Shown here in pieces: positions 32,117 to 41,608 of a stretch of 64,000 nucleotides of DNA (positions are counted from its first letter, which is position 1; each line of letters begins with the position of its first letter). The notes under the pieces are model-generated. The model was not told where the DNA came from. It saw only the letters and a program-made list of their open reading frames with translations, and searched no databases. The stretch spans positions 1-64,000 of the forward strand of contig JAABRE010000008.1 in NCBI GenBank assembly GCA_011391125.1, read 5' to 3'. The position numbers were made by a program, and so were the translations under genes. The DNA comes from Synechococcales cyanobacterium S06. Lineage in GTDB: Bacteria > Cyanobacteriota > Cyanobacteriia > Cyanobacteriales > JAABRE01.

Positions 32117-34261
32117 TTACAATTGTTCCAATAATTTGGGAATTTCTGGGTTATAAATCCGCAGATAATTCCAATAATTTCCAAACACAGATTCCACATA
32201 ATTCTTAGTTTCGGCAAAGGGTATTTTCTCGACAAAAATATCAGGATCTGATAAACTATATTTTTGTGTCCAATTACTTACATTTCCTGGACCTGCATTA
32301 TAACTTGCGACTGCTAACATGGAGTTATTATTGTATCTTTTGTGGGTATAATCAAAGTACCAAGTGCCAAATTTTACGTTATCTTCGGGGTTAGTTAAAG
32401 AGTATTTACTAATCTTGGTTTGCTCGGAAATCCATTGACCAGTAGATGGCATTACTTGCATTAATCCTAATGCTCCTGCTGATGATTTAATTGCCGGTTC
32501 AAAACGCGATTCTTGGCGAATTAATGAGGTAACTAACAGGGGATTAAGTTGTCTGTCAAGGGAATATTTACTAATAATTTTTTCAAAGGGAAAAGGAAAT
32601 AAACTATACCAATATTCGGGAGTTTGACGCAATTTTTGCCATTGGGCAATATCTTCGAGATTGGTTTTATCTTTTAAGTCGAAAATCTGCTTAATTCCTA
32701 ATAGGTTTTTACCCTGATTTTGTAATAATAATCCCTGGGTAAATTCTTCGGCAACTGTTAACTTTTCTTGACCTGAAATCTCTGCTTGAAATAAACTCCA
32801 AGCGTCTTCAAACTGCCCTAAACGATACAATTCTTGGAATAATTCTGAACCAGCAGGAGGTACATTTAAAGTAGTAGGTTTAACTATTTCTGGAGTTAAA
32901 TTACGCACGGTATTAAAATCCCCTACATTCCACCCTAATTTTACCGCAGAGCGCCACGCATAATAAGACTGTGGCTGGGTTTTTAACACATATTTAAAAG
33001 CGGCATTTGCGTCGTCGGGGCGATTTAATTTCTGTGCCCATTTACCCACCCAAAATGCTGCTTTAGGAGCGATACTACTGTCACTATTATTAACAGTAAT
33101 TGGTTGTGCCCATTGCCATGCTTTTAATAGTTCACCTTTTTCCGCCAATTTTTGCGCTACACTCCAACGATATTCAGCCGCTGCCTTGGATTTTGGGTAT
33201 TTATCTAATAATAATTGTCTCGTTTTACCCGCCGATGACGCACTTTTCAAACGATCTAAGACGTTAGCTTTTTCTAGCAAGGCATCGGGAGCATCATCAG
33301 GAAAATTGGCGATTACAGCGTCAAGGTAATTAATTGCTTCCATACCATTCGAGAGTTTAGCCAAATTTTTCAGCGCCATCACGCTCATTTTATCCTTGGG
33401 ATAGGCTTTAATTAGGCTTTGATAGGTGGTTTTTGCTTGGGGTTTTTGCCCGCTTAATTCCCCTCCCCTAGCTCGACGATAGAGATTTTCCGGAGTATTA
33501 TCTGTTTTATTATAGGCGATCGCCGCTTTGCCATATTCCCTCATTTGCCAATATCCGTCAGCAATGATTTCCCAATCTTGGGGGGTTAATTGGCTTGCAT
33601 AGTCCGTCATTAAACGCTGTCGAATGTCATCCATCCCTGACTCGGTGGGGGAATATTTCGCCAAAATTAACATTAATTGGGGTTGTTTGGGGTTTTTTTT
33701 CAATTGTTGACGGATTATTTCTTGGGTGCGGGGATGGTGGGGAAGTAGGTTGATTGCTTGCTCCTGATATTCGGGGTTTAATTTTCCTAGTAAATAAAGA
33801 CTTTCACCGATTACAGAAGATTCAGGATAGTCTTTTAAAATTTGTTGCCAATTTTCGACAGCTTTTTTCTGATCGTTTTTGAGTTGATAAGCTTGCCCTT
33901 TTTTTAGTAAAATATATGGTGCTAATGTCGGTGATTTTTTTTCTAAATTGTCTAACCAGTCTAATGCCTGGTCTGGCTTTGATTTGGCGATCGCTTCGGC
34001 GGCCAAAATATATTTGGCGCGGGCTCCTTCTAAGTTAGAATTAGTGGCAATTTCTTGTAATTTACTTTCCCTTTCTTGGTCTGGTAAAGTCGCTAATTGT
34101 AAGAGGGCAGAATTATCGGTTTCTTCTTCAGCCGAAGCGGGAAAGGAGGTTTTTAACCAATTATTTACACTAGGAGTTAACATGATTGAGCCAACAATTG
34201 CCAGCCCTAAAAGTGTAATGGTATAGGTAAAATTGTTTGCTTTAAAGGGTTTTTTATCCAT
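32117..34261 (-). CDS. Soluble-type lytic murein transglycosylase with TPR repeats
   Basis: 714 residues. An N-terminal membrane anchor (ITLLGLAIVGSIMLTPSV) is followed by TPR-like helical repeats to about residue 540. The C-terminal Slt domain has the catalytic Glu in LIRQESRFEPAI, then GLMQVMPSTGQWI and AVASYNAGPGNVSNW. It cleaves peptidoglycan strands, forming anhydro ends. The long helical U-shaped part fits the Slt70 class. Confidence 0.92.
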   Translation of the reverse strand: MDKKPFKANNFTYTITLLGLAIVGSIMLTPSVNNWLKTSFPASAEEETDNSALLQLATLPDQERESKLQEIATNSNLEGARAKYILAAEAIAKSKPDQALDWLDNLEKKSPTLAPYILLKKGQAYQLKNDQKKAVENWQQILKDYPESSVIGESLYLLGKLNPEYQEQAINLLPHHPRTQEIIRQQLKKNPKQPQLMLILAKYSPTESGMDDIRQRLMTDYASQLTPQDWEIIADGYWQMREYGKAAIAYNKTDNTPENLYRRARGGELSGQKPQAKTTYQSLIKAYPKDKMSVMALKNLAKLSNGMEAINYLDAVIANFPDDAPDALLEKANVLDRLKSASSAGKTRQLLLDKYPKSKAAAEYRWSVAQKLAEKGELLKAWQWAQPITVNNSDSSIAPKAAFWVGKWAQKLNRPDDANAAFKYVLKTQPQSYYAWRSAVKLGWNVGDFNTVRNLTPEIVKPTTLNVPPAGSELFQELYRLGQFEDAWSLFQAEISGQEKLTVAEEFTQGLLLQNQGKNLLGIKQIFDLKDKTNLEDIAQWQKLRQTPEYWYSLFPFPFEKIISKYSLDRQLNPLLVTSLIRQESRFEPAIKSSAGALGLMQVMPSTGQWISEQTKISKYSLTNPEDNVKFGTWYFDYTHKRYNNNSMLAVASYNAGPGNVSNWTQKYSLSDPDIFVEKIPFAETKNYVESVFGNYWNYLRIYNPEIPKLLEQL

Positions 34262-34358
34262 TTTTTTAAAGTTAATTTAGGTTTTTTTATTTTAATTCTT
34301 AGTTTAACAAATAATATTTTTAGAGGTTGTTGGTGAAATTATATCTAATTAAAACATC

Positions 34359-34958
34359 TTAGCCCATAAATTTATTTAATTCTTGAACTAATAAATGAAC
34401 GGTTGTTGAAGGATTATCCTGAGCCGGATTTTTAGGATGATATTGTTTGAGTAATATTTCTGCATTTTTAAGGGCGGTAGATTGTTTATCTTGTAATTTA
34501 TCATACATAAAAGTGCTATTTTTCTGATATTTCATATTTAATAATAATGTTAACTGTTTTTCGCAGTTATTTTTATTTATAGGGGTATTAATAAAGTGAA
34601 AGTGTAAAAAATACCATAATTCAAAACATTCATTAGAATAAGCTACTTGAAAATTATTATTTTTAGCTTCTTGAATAGCTGTATTGAAATCATTTACAGT
34701 AACAGAACTAGGATCACGATCAAAAACACACCATACTTGATCATAGTCATCTTTTTGGCTCAAATTTAAAGCTTGTTTGACAACCTGACTAGGATTTCTT
34801 CCTATTCCTTTAGTTACTATTTTCACATATTTAGAAACACGAAAACTCTCAAAATAATTTCGTTCAGTTTCTGTACCTTCACAAACTATTAAAAATGTTT
34901 GTTTAACTTCTCTAAAATTAGATTTTCTAGCTTGATAAATCTGTCTTTTTTGTACCAT
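34359..34958 (-). CDS. RloB-family TOPRIM-like protein
   Basis: 199 residues. FLIVCEGTETERNYFESF has the first acidic residue of a TOPRIM-like fold and VWCVFDRDPSS has the DxD. The C-terminal part (SNECFELWYFLHFHF) matches RloB/AbiLii-type proteins. It starts six bases after the stop of the ATPase gene upstream, forming a two-gene unit. Such pairs act in abortive phage defence; that function is inferred here. Confidence 0.85.
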   Translation of the reverse strand: MVQKRQIYQARKSNFREVKQTFLIVCEGTETERNYFESFRVSKYVKIVTKGIGRNPSQVVKQALNLSQKDDYDQVWCVFDRDPSSVTVNDFNTAIQEAKNNNFQVAYSNECFELWYFLHFHFINTPINKNNCEKQLTLLLNMKYQKNSTFMYDKLQDKQSTALKNAEILLKQYHPKNPAQDNPSTTVHLLVQELNKFMG

Positions 34959-34964
34959 AAAATG

Positions 34965-36227
34965 TTAAAAGATTAAATTACCAATGTAAGGAATAGCACC
35001 ATATTTACCCTTAATATAATCACTTTCAAAAGAAGCATCATTAGCTATTTTATACTCAACTAAAGAATATAAATCAGTGGAACCATATCTATTTTTTTCG
35101 GTAAACCAAATTTGATCTCGACGGAATAACTTACTGTCAAGCAAGTTTGTGTCATGGGTAGTAAAAATTAATTGCGCATTTTTAAGATTATTTTCTAGGG
35201 AATTAAATAATTGTAAAATTGCACGACTAATTAATGGATGAAGTCTAGCGTCAAACTCATCAAATATTAAGATTTTCCCCTGATTAAGTGTGTCAATAAG
35301 TGCTCCAGATATGGCAAAAACTTTTTGTGTTCCTTCGGATTCTTGTTCTTGTAAGTCAAATAATGTTTCTGAGACAAATTCCCCTTTTTCATTATATTTT
35401 TTATGAAGAGTTTGAATGGAAGTAGCTTTTCCTTGACTATTTTTTAGAATTAATTTTTTAAGTTCAAGTGGAATTTTTTCAGGTAAAGAATCAAAAGTAA
35501 TATTAGTTTCCTCTATCTTTAAATCGGTTATTGCTAAATCTAATTTCTTAAATAGTTTGATAATTTCTAATTTATTTATACTTAAAGATTGTAAGGTATA
35601 ATTAAAAAGATTGGCATCATTTAAACCCGAAACAATGTTTAAATTATGAGTTAACCATTGTAAAATTTTCTCAGCTATTTTGACATTAAATTGCGCAGAA
35701 ACTGATAAAAATAAGGCATTAGTTCTCGTTATTTTTTCTAATTCGATCTCCGAATAACGTTTATTTGAAGATATTTTTTCTTGTGTTCTTGTAAACAATT
35801 TGAATTCTTTTTTTTTAGGAACATAATACAACCATTCTGAAATTATTTTTTCCTTTGTCGCTTTAAAACCATATTTATATTTAACATTTTCTATTAGAAA
35901 AACAAGCTCAAAAAAAGAGGGTTTATTCTCTGTTTCTGTACTCAAAGCAAAATTTTCTACCTCAATTTCATCCGTACTTTGAGTTTCTTTAGATGAATTT
36001 ATCATAAACCATTTCATGAAGGCTAAAGCTTTTATAAAATTACTTTTTCCACTAGAATTAGCTCCATAAATTGCGGCACTTTTAAGCAGTGTTAATTCTT
36101 CATCAATGGGAATGGTATTATTTTGATTGAGCTCTTGATTTTCGACAGCAATATCAGCAGTTACCATGCTAAAAGTAACTGTATCTTTAAATGAGCGATA
36201 ATTGCCAACACTGAACTCAATTAACAT
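34965..36227 (-). CDS. RloA/AbiLi-like AAA ATPase
   Basis: A 420-residue ATPase with the SMC/Rad50-like layout of the OLD group. NYRSFKDTVTFSM is the N-terminal strand, AAIYGANSSGKSNFIKAL is Walker A, ESEGTQKVFAISGAL the signature, ILIFDEFDARLHPL Walker B and FTTHDTNLLD the H-loop. Paired with rloB just downstream. It probably senses infection and activates the TOPRIM partner, by analogy with AbiL. Confidence 0.87.
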   Translation of the reverse strand: MLIEFSVGNYRSFKDTVTFSMVTADIAVENQELNQNNTIPIDEELTLLKSAAIYGANSSGKSNFIKALAFMKWFMINSSKETQSTDEIEVENFALSTETENKPSFFELVFLIENVKYKYGFKATKEKIISEWLYYVPKKKEFKLFTRTQEKISSNKRYSEIELEKITRTNALFLSVSAQFNVKIAEKILQWLTHNLNIVSGLNDANLFNYTLQSLSINKLEIIKLFKKLDLAITDLKIEETNITFDSLPEKIPLELKKLILKNSQGKATSIQTLHKKYNEKGEFVSETLFDLQEQESEGTQKVFAISGALIDTLNQGKILIFDEFDARLHPLISRAILQLFNSLENNLKNAQLIFTTHDTNLLDSKLFRRDQIWFTEKNRYGSTDLYSLVEYKIANDASFESDYIKGKYGAIPYIGNLIF

Positions 36228-36321
36228 AAACTTATTTTTTTTTAATACCTCACTTTAGGTTAACATAAGTGGCAAATTTTCTGAGAAAATATTACTTAAT
36301 ATCGCAATTTTAACCTAAATT

Positions 36322-37785
36322 ATGGAAATTAAAGGTTCTGATACTCTGTTGTTAGATTATTCGGGTGATGCTTTGGCGATCGCCTGTTATGAAGATCAAG
36401 TCGAATTAACCGGCGATTTGGCCACTCTCAATGAGCAGTTTTCGGGTGTGATTGCTGATGTCATCGCCGAAGAAGAATTTAAGGGAAAGTCTGAAAGTCT
36501 TGTCTTTACTAGGGTTTCCGGTAAAGTGAGCAAAATTATTTTAGTCGGTTTGGGTAAAGAATCTGAGCTAAAATTAGATTCTCTCAGAAATGCCGCCGCA
36601 GCGATCGCTCGTTTGGCGAAAAAATACAAAATAAAGGATATTGGTATCGCTCTCCCTGTGGTAGAAGATAATGCCAAAACGGCTGAAGCGCTTACAGAAG
36701 GGCTGATTTTAGCCTTACACCACGATACCAGATTTAAGTCTGAATCCGAAGACAAACCCGCAGTTTTAGAAACGGTGTCGTTACTGGGTTTAGGTGATCA
36801 AGCTGAGGCTATTGACAAAGCGCACAAAATATGCTCGGGAGTAATTTTGGCGCGGGAATTAGTCACCGCTCCTTCCAATGTTGTTACACCCATCACCTTG
36901 GCTGAAACTGCGGTAAATATCGCCCAAGAATACGGTTTGGAAGTGGAAATTTTAGAACAAGAAGACTGCGAAAAGTTAGGAATGGGGTCATTTTTGGGCG
37001 TTGCAAAAGCCTCTGATCTTCCCCCCAAGTTTATTCATTTGACCTACAAACCAGCAGGAACTCCTCGCCGCAAATTGGCCATTGTCGGCAAGGGTTTAAC
37101 CTTTGATTCCGGCGGCTACAACCTCAAACCCACGGGAAGTGGTATCGAAACCATGAAAATGGACATGGGAGGAGCCGGTGCAACTTTGGGAGCGGCAAAA
37201 GCGATCGCCCAACTTCAACCTGATGTTGAAGTACATTTTATTAGTGCGGCGACTGAAAACATGATTAGTGGCAAGGGAATGCGCCCTGGTGACATTTTGA
37301 CGGCCTCAAATGGAAAAACTATCGAAATTAACAATACCGATGCAGAAGGTCGTTTAACGTTGGCTGATGCCTTGGTTTTTGCTGAAAAACTGGACGTGGA
37401 TGCGATCGTTGATTTGGCCACCTTAACTGGCGCTTGTATTGTAGCTTTAGGCGATGATATTGCAGGTTTATGGAGCAATAATGATAATCTTACCAAGGAG
37501 CTAGAAAAGGCAGCTTGTCAAGCTGGCGAAAAAATCTGGCAAATGCCCCTGGAGGAAAAATATTGGCCGATTATGAAATCGGATATTGCCGACATGAAGA
37601 ACACAGGTTCAAGGTCTGGCGGTTCTATCACTGCTGCATTATTCCTCAAGCAGTTTATCAAACAGACTCCCTGGGCACATTTGGATGTTGCTGGTCCAGT
37701 CTGGGCTGACAAAGAAGCCGGTGTTAACAACAAAGGTGCAACGGGTTTTCCGGTTAAAACTTTAGTCAACTGGGTTTTATCTTAA
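36322..37785 (+). CDS. pepA: Leucyl aminopeptidase
   Basis: A 487-residue M17 metallo-aminopeptidase. Metal and catalytic residues are in [26 protein letters not shown] and [16 protein letters not shown]. It removes N-terminal residues in the cytoplasm. It is monocistronic, divergent from the RloA gene. The next gene, menC, begins 49 bases downstream and may be co-transcribed. Confidence 0.96.
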   Translation: MEIKGSDTLLLDYSGDALAIACYEDQVELTGDLATLNEQFSGVIADVIAEEEFKGKSESLVFTRVSGKVSKIILVGLGKESELKLDSLRNAAAAIARLAKKYKIKDIGIALPVVEDNAKTAEALTEGLILALHHDTRFKSESEDKPAVLETVSLLGLGDQAEAIDKAHKICSGVILARELVTAPSNVVTPITLAETAVNIAQEYGLEVEILEQEDCEKLGMGSFLGVAKASDLPPKFIHLTYKPAGTPRRKLAIVGKGLTFDSGGYNLKPTGSGIETMKMDMGGAGATLGAAKAIAQLQPDVEVHFISAATENMISGKGMRPGDILTASNGKTIEINNTDAEGRLTLADALVFAEKLDVDAIVDLATLTGACIVALGDDIAGLWSNNDNLTKELEKAACQAGEKIWQMPLEEKYWPIMKSDIADMKNTGSRSGGSITAALFLKQFIKQTPWAHLDVAGPVWADKEAGVNNKGATGFPVKTLVNWVLS

Positions 37786-37834
37786 TAATTTAGTCAGAAA
37801 TTCGAGCAAAAATCGGATTTCTGAGGAGTTAATT

Positions 37835-38764
37835 ATGCAGTATAAATTTAGTTATCGTAGTTATAAAAGGGAATTTAAACAACCATTACAAACCAGTCAG
37901 GGAAGTTGGCAATTTCGGGAAGGAATTATTATTAAATTAGAAGATAATTTAGGTAAGATTGGGTTAGGCGAAATTGCACCAATTCCTTGGTTTGGTAGCG
38001 AAACTTTAGCAGAAGTTCGACAATTTTGCAGTCAATTAAAGGGGCTAATTACTGACAGTTTAATTACCGCAATTCCTGATAATTTACCCACTTGTCAATT
38101 CGGTTTTTCCTCAGCATTATCTCATTTTCTCCCTCCCTTACCAAGGGAGAAAGGGAGGAGAAATTATTGTTATTTATTACCCACGGGAAAAAATGCTTTA
38201 CAAGTTAATTTTGCTCCCTTAAATTATGATACTTTTAAGTGGAAAATTGGAGTTAATTCTGTTACTGAGGAGATTAATTTATTAGAAAAGTTACTTAATT
38301 TATTACCAGAAAATTCAAAATTGCGTCTTGATGCTAATGGTGGTTTAAGCATTAAGCAAGCTTGCGAATGGTTAAATTTTACTGATAGTTTAGAGATAAT
38401 CGAGTTTTTTGAACAACCTTTAAAACCTGAGTATTTTGAGGAAATGTTACGGTTATCTAATCTGTATAAAACCAGTTTAGCTTTGGATGAATCTGTGGCT
38501 AATTTATCTCAATTAAAAGACTATTATAGGAGGGGTTGGAAGGAAGTCTTTGTGATTAAAGTGGGAATTATGGGTTCAATTTTTAAACTGCGTGAATTTT
38601 TGTTGCAAAATAAGTTAGATGTGGTATTTTCTTCGGTGTTAGAAACTAAAATAGGTGCAGAAATTGCTTTGAATTTTGCGCAAGAATTTTCCGAAAGAGC
38701 AGCTGGGTTTGGCGTTGATCATTGGTTTAAAGATGATGTTAATTGCTTAGATAATTTATGGTAA
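37835..38764 (+). CDS. menC: o-Succinylbenzoate synthase
   Basis: An enolase-superfamily enzyme of phylloquinone (vitamin K1) synthesis. The active-site residues are in FKWKIGV (Lys), LRLDANGG, IEFFEQPL and LALDESVA, with the second Lys in VIKVGIMGS. It is 309 residues. The segment LPPLPREKGRRN comes from a C-rich palindrome within the gene (38129-38160). It overlaps menE by seven bases. Confidence 0.92.
   Translation: MQYKFSYRSYKREFKQPLQTSQGSWQFREGIIIKLEDNLGKIGLGEIAPIPWFGSETLAEVRQFCSQLKGLITDSLITAIPDNLPTCQFGFSSALSHFLPPLPREKGRRNYCYLLPTGKNALQVNFAPLNYDTFKWKIGVNSVTEEINLLEKLLNLLPENSKLRLDANGGLSIKQACEWLNFTDSLEIIEFFEQPLKPEYFEEMLRLSNLYKTSLALDESVANLSQLKDYYRRGWKEVFVIKVGIMGSIFKLREFLLQNKLDVVFSSVLETKIGAEIALNFAQEFSERAAGFGVDHWFKDDVNCLDNLW
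38129..38160. repeat. Family A palindrome inside menC
   Basis: CTCCCTCCCTT and AAGGGAGAAAGGGAGGAG form a hairpin in the middle of menC. The frame stays open and reads as LPPLPREKGRR, an insertion before the active-site half of the protein. Confidence 0.75.
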
Positions 38765-40125
38765 ATTTATTAGAATTACTCAAAAAAAGAAGTCAAGAAA
38801 ATTGGTTAATTGGTTATGATAGTCAGGAATTTTATCATTTAGTTGACAAAATATATACTAATTTACAAACTAATTATTCACAACCTCTTAAAACTCTGAT
38901 TGTTAATGAAAATCCGATTACTTTTTTAGCTTATTTTTTAGCGGTAAGTGCAGCAAATTTTCCTGTTTTTTTGGGTAATTCTGATTGGAAAGCCTCGGAA
39001 TGGGAACAAGTTTTCAACCTAATTAAACCTGAACTTATTTTAGGAGATAACCCTCACCCCCCTACCCCCCTCTCCCTAAAGGAGAGGGGGAAAAATGCAC
39101 CTTTTAATTTTAAAATAGGTGAGATTATTCCCCATAATTATATTATGATTCCCACGGGAGGAACTTCTGGGCAAATAAAATTTGCCATACATTCTTGGAA
39201 AACTTTAACCTCCTCTGTCACTGCTTTTCAACAATATTTTGAGCTAAAATATCTTCACTCATTCTGTATTTTACCCCTGTATCATGTTAGTGGTTTAATG
39301 CAGTTTTTACGGTGTCTTTTTAGTGGCGGAAAATTCGCACTTTTTGATTATAAGTCCCTGAAAAATGACATTTATCCTACCATTAATCCCGAAAATTATT
39401 TTATTTCTTTAGTCCCAACACAACTACAATTTTTCTTAGCAAATAACCCCCAATGGTTAGCTAAATTTAAAACAGTTTTATTAGGAGGAGCTCCTGCTTC
39501 ATCTTTACTTTTAGATTTTGCTAGACAACACAAAATTAATTTAGCCCCTACTTACGGAATGACGGAAACTGCGTCAGGAATTGCCATCCTTAAACCACAA
39601 GATTTTTTAAATGGTAATAATAGCACTGGTCAAATTTTGCCTAAAAACAAACTAGAATTTACTCAAAATAGTGTAATAAAAATTTCAAGCGGTTCTTTAT
39701 TTATGGGGTATTATCCCATTTTCACTAAAAATAAATATTTCCAAACCGATGATTTAGGCTATTTTGATGAACAAAATTATTTACATATTATTGGTAGAAA
39801 TAGTCGCAAAATTATTAGTGGTGGTGAAAATATTTCCCCCGAAGAAATCGAAAATGAAATTTTAGCCACTGGTCTAGTTCAAGATGTTTGTGTAATTGGT
39901 GTTCAAGATGAAAAATGGGGCGAAATTGTCACGGCAATTTATGTTTCTTTGCTCCCCCCTACCCCCCTTAATAAAGGAGAATTAATTGAGGAGCAAATTA
40001 AGGCCAAAATTCAGCAGAAGTTAAGTAAATATAAACTTCCTAAAAAATGGCTTCAAGTAACAGAAATACCCCGCAATCAACAGGGTAAACTTAATTTCAA
40101 ATTACTCAAAAGTATGTTACTTTAG
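38758..40125 (+). CDS. menE: 2-Succinylbenzoate-CoA ligase
   Basis: An adenylate-forming enzyme (455 residues) that activates o-succinylbenzoate in phylloquinone synthesis. Motifs are IMIPTGGTSGQIKFAIHSWK, PTYGMTETASG, YFQTDDLGYFDE and GRNSRKIISGGENISPEEIE, with the C-terminal Lys in RNQQGKLNF. It starts within menC (seven-base overlap). Two palindromes in the gene add NPHPPTPLSLKERGK and PPTPLNKGE. Confidence 0.92.
   Translation: MVNLLELLKKRSQENWLIGYDSQEFYHLVDKIYTNLQTNYSQPLKTLIVNENPITFLAYFLAVSAANFPVFLGNSDWKASEWEQVFNLIKPELILGDNPHPPTPLSLKERGKNAPFNFKIGEIIPHNYIMIPTGGTSGQIKFAIHSWKTLTSSVTAFQQYFELKYLHSFCILPLYHVSGLMQFLRCLFSGGKFALFDYKSLKNDIYPTINPENYFISLVPTQLQFFLANNPQWLAKFKTVLLGGAPASSLLLDFARQHKINLAPTYGMTETASGIAILKPQDFLNGNNSTGQILPKNKLEFTQNSVIKISSGSLFMGYYPIFTKNKYFQTDDLGYFDEQNYLHIIGRNSRKIISGGENISPEEIENEILATGLVQDVCVIGVQDEKWGEIVTAIYVSLLPPTPLNKGELIEEQIKAKIQQKLSKYKLPKKWLQVTEIPRNQQGKLNFKLLKSMLL
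39050..39090. repeat. Family A palindrome inside menE (first)
   Basis: CCCTCACCCCCCTACCCCCC and GGAGAGGGGG form a hairpin. The frame reads NPHPPTPLSLKERGK without a stop. Confidence 0.8.
39951..39984. repeat. Family A palindrome inside menE (second)
   Basis: A shorter, degenerate copy: GCTCCCCCCTACCCCC and TAAAGGAGAA. It encodes LLPPTPLNKGEL near the C-terminal domain, before the mobile lid region. Confidence 0.65.
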
Positions 40126-40260
40126 AGGTAAAATTACTATTTTTAAGCGTCAAAATTGCCCACTTTACCGATCGCTAATCATTGTAGGTAGTCGTGCATT
40201 ATAATTATAGTAGTATTTATAAACCAAACTACTCAATATAAGAATTAAAAATCATAATTT

Positions 40261-40758
40261 TTATTCTTCTAAATTTAAACGAGAATTATAATCATGAACA
40301 AAATACCAGACAGTGCCAATATGATTTTCTAACTTTTTTGAAAACGATAAAGTTTTGCGGACTAACCGAGATACTCTTTGTCGAAGAGTATTATTAAATC
40401 TTTCTATATAACTTGTTTTTCTCGATGATTTATCTACAGCTTTATGTCTTTTTAATGGTAAAATAATAGCATAAGCGTCCCAGAAATCAGTATAACAAAC
40501 AGCACATTGTCGATATACAGGAGGTAAATTATCCCATAATTTTTGAGCTGTTTCTTTACTTCTATCTCCAAAAGCTAGAGCTACAATTTCTTTTGTTACA
40601 GAGTCCAAAGCTACCCAAATCAAAACTTTTAAGTTTTTATTATAAACAAAAGACCATAATTCATCTAGTTGTAAAATTAATTTACCTCTTTTTTTTTCAG
40701 AAATATTTGCTTTTTTTCGACTTGATAGTATTTTTGATTTACATAATATTGTAACCAT
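40261..40758 (-). CDS. insB: IS1-family transposase, InsB part
   Basis: The catalytic half of the transposase. DDE residues lie in LQLDELWSFVY, VCYTDFWDAY and SYIERFNNTLRQR. The real protein is probably made by a -1 frameshift from InsA at a run of nine A on the coding strand (40689-40697), giving FLKKK joined to RGKLILQLDELW. The first residues of this open frame upstream of that point are not expected to be used. Confidence 0.87.
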   Translation of the reverse strand: MVTILCKSKILSSRKKANISEKKRGKLILQLDELWSFVYNKNLKVLIWVALDSVTKEIVALAFGDRSKETAQKLWDNLPPVYRQCAVCYTDFWDAYAIILPLKRHKAVDKSSRKTSYIERFNNTLRQRVSRLVRKTLSFSKKLENHIGTVWYFVHDYNSRLNLEE

Positions 40759-40973
40759 CTTTTTGAAACACCTGTTATTCGAACGATTCCTTGTAAAGAT
40801 ATTCTTTCTAAAAGTAATTTATCAATTAATATTTTTGTTTCATTACTGATAGGCTGATGTCGAGGATTTTCCACAAATTGCCTCTGACAATCTTTACATT
40901 TATAACGTTGTTTACCATAATTCGTTTTACCATACTTAACAATTTTATCTGAGTTACATTTTATACATTTCAT
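40677..40973 (-). CDS. insA: IS1-family transposase, InsA part
   Basis: 98 residues. A Cys4 zinc finger (MKCIKCNSDKIVKYGK, then RYKCKDCQRQF) is followed by a helix-turn-helix (GIVRITGVSKRWLQYYV), which binds the IS ends. A nine-A slippery run near its end gives a frame change to InsB. Alone, InsA usually represses transposition. Confidence 0.87.
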   Translation of the reverse strand: MKCIKCNSDKIVKYGKTNYGKQRYKCKDCQRQFVENPRHQPISNETKILIDKLLLERISLQGIVRITGVSKRWLQYYVNQKYYQVEKKQIFLKKKEVN

Positions 40974-41238
40974 TAAATAAAAACCTCCTATTTATTATTC
41001 TTAAATAATTTTATCATTATTATGCACTACTACCGTTATTTATACTCTCTTAAGACTATTCTCCACACCTGTTTACCTGTTCTCTCCTTTTAAGTATATT
41101 CTTTCACAAATTAAGAATTTCTTCACAATTTGTTAAGTTATTAAGAAATTCTTAATATTACAGGAGAAAAAAGAGTTTTTAGCTTCGTATTACTTAATAA
41201 AATTTAATAAAAGTATATAATAAGTAGCCCAAAAATCA

Positions 41239-41263
41239 ATCCGATTTTTTCAAAAAATCGGAT
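41239..41263 (-). terminator. Terminator downstream of sipA
   Basis: ATCCGATTTTTT and AAAAAATCGGAT pair around one base; T-runs flank both sides. It is 20 bases beyond the sipA stop. The AATCGGATTT core is a dispersed motif in this genome. Confidence 0.75.
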
Positions 41264-41283
41264 TTTTAGATTTCCAGGCTAAA

Positions 41284-41496
41284 TTACTTTTGCAAATATT
41301 GACTTTCAATTAAAAAAGTCCCTCGACGAAAACGAACAACCCAATAATTTCCAGGCCGACGATCTATAATGACTCCCTCTTCATTGAGTTCGATTAAATC
41401 AGGTGGCCGTAACATGGGCATTGGTTCAGCAGTTTTTAAATATTTGGGTAAACTTGCTACTTTGACTTGATCGCCTACGAAAAAAGCTTGACTCAT
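41284..41496 (-). CDS. sipA: SipA-like regulatory protein (DUF3148)
   Basis: A 70-residue SH3-like barrel. FFVGDQVKVASLPKYLKTAE, MPMLRPPDLI and RRPGNYWVVRFRRG match cyanobacterial SipA, which binds the sensor kinase NblS/Hik33 and modulates stress signalling. A GTTAACT array lies 4 bases upstream of the ATG, with no Shine-Dalgarno site. Confidence 0.88.
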   Translation of the reverse strand: MSQAFFVGDQVKVASLPKYLKTAEPMPMLRPPDLIELNEEGVIIDRRPGNYWVVRFRRGTFLIESQYLQK

Positions 41497-41499
41497 TTT

Positions 41500-41533
41500 T
41501 AACAGTTAACAGTTAACAGTTAACAGTTAACAA
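41500..41533. repeat. Heptamer array (AACAGTT)n upstream of sipA
   Basis: Four to five direct units of AACAGTT, ending four bases before the sipA start codon. Confidence 0.85.
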
Positions 41534-41608
41534 TTATGATTGATACTTGTCAAGGAAGTAATCTTGAGAAAACCGATTTTTCAAAAAAATCCGATTTCTG
41601 AACAAATT

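Larger units (their letters stand above)
40187..41034 (-). mobile_element. IS1-family insertion sequence
   Basis: 848 bp. The left end GGTAGTCGTGCATTATAAT and the right end (inverse) GGTAGTAGTGCATAATAAT form a terminal inverted repeat with two mismatches. Two overlapping transposase frames are present. I see no convincing 8-9 bp target duplication: the flanks are ATCATTGTA and GTTATTTAT. It may be old or may have lost one end by recombination. Confidence 0.88.
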
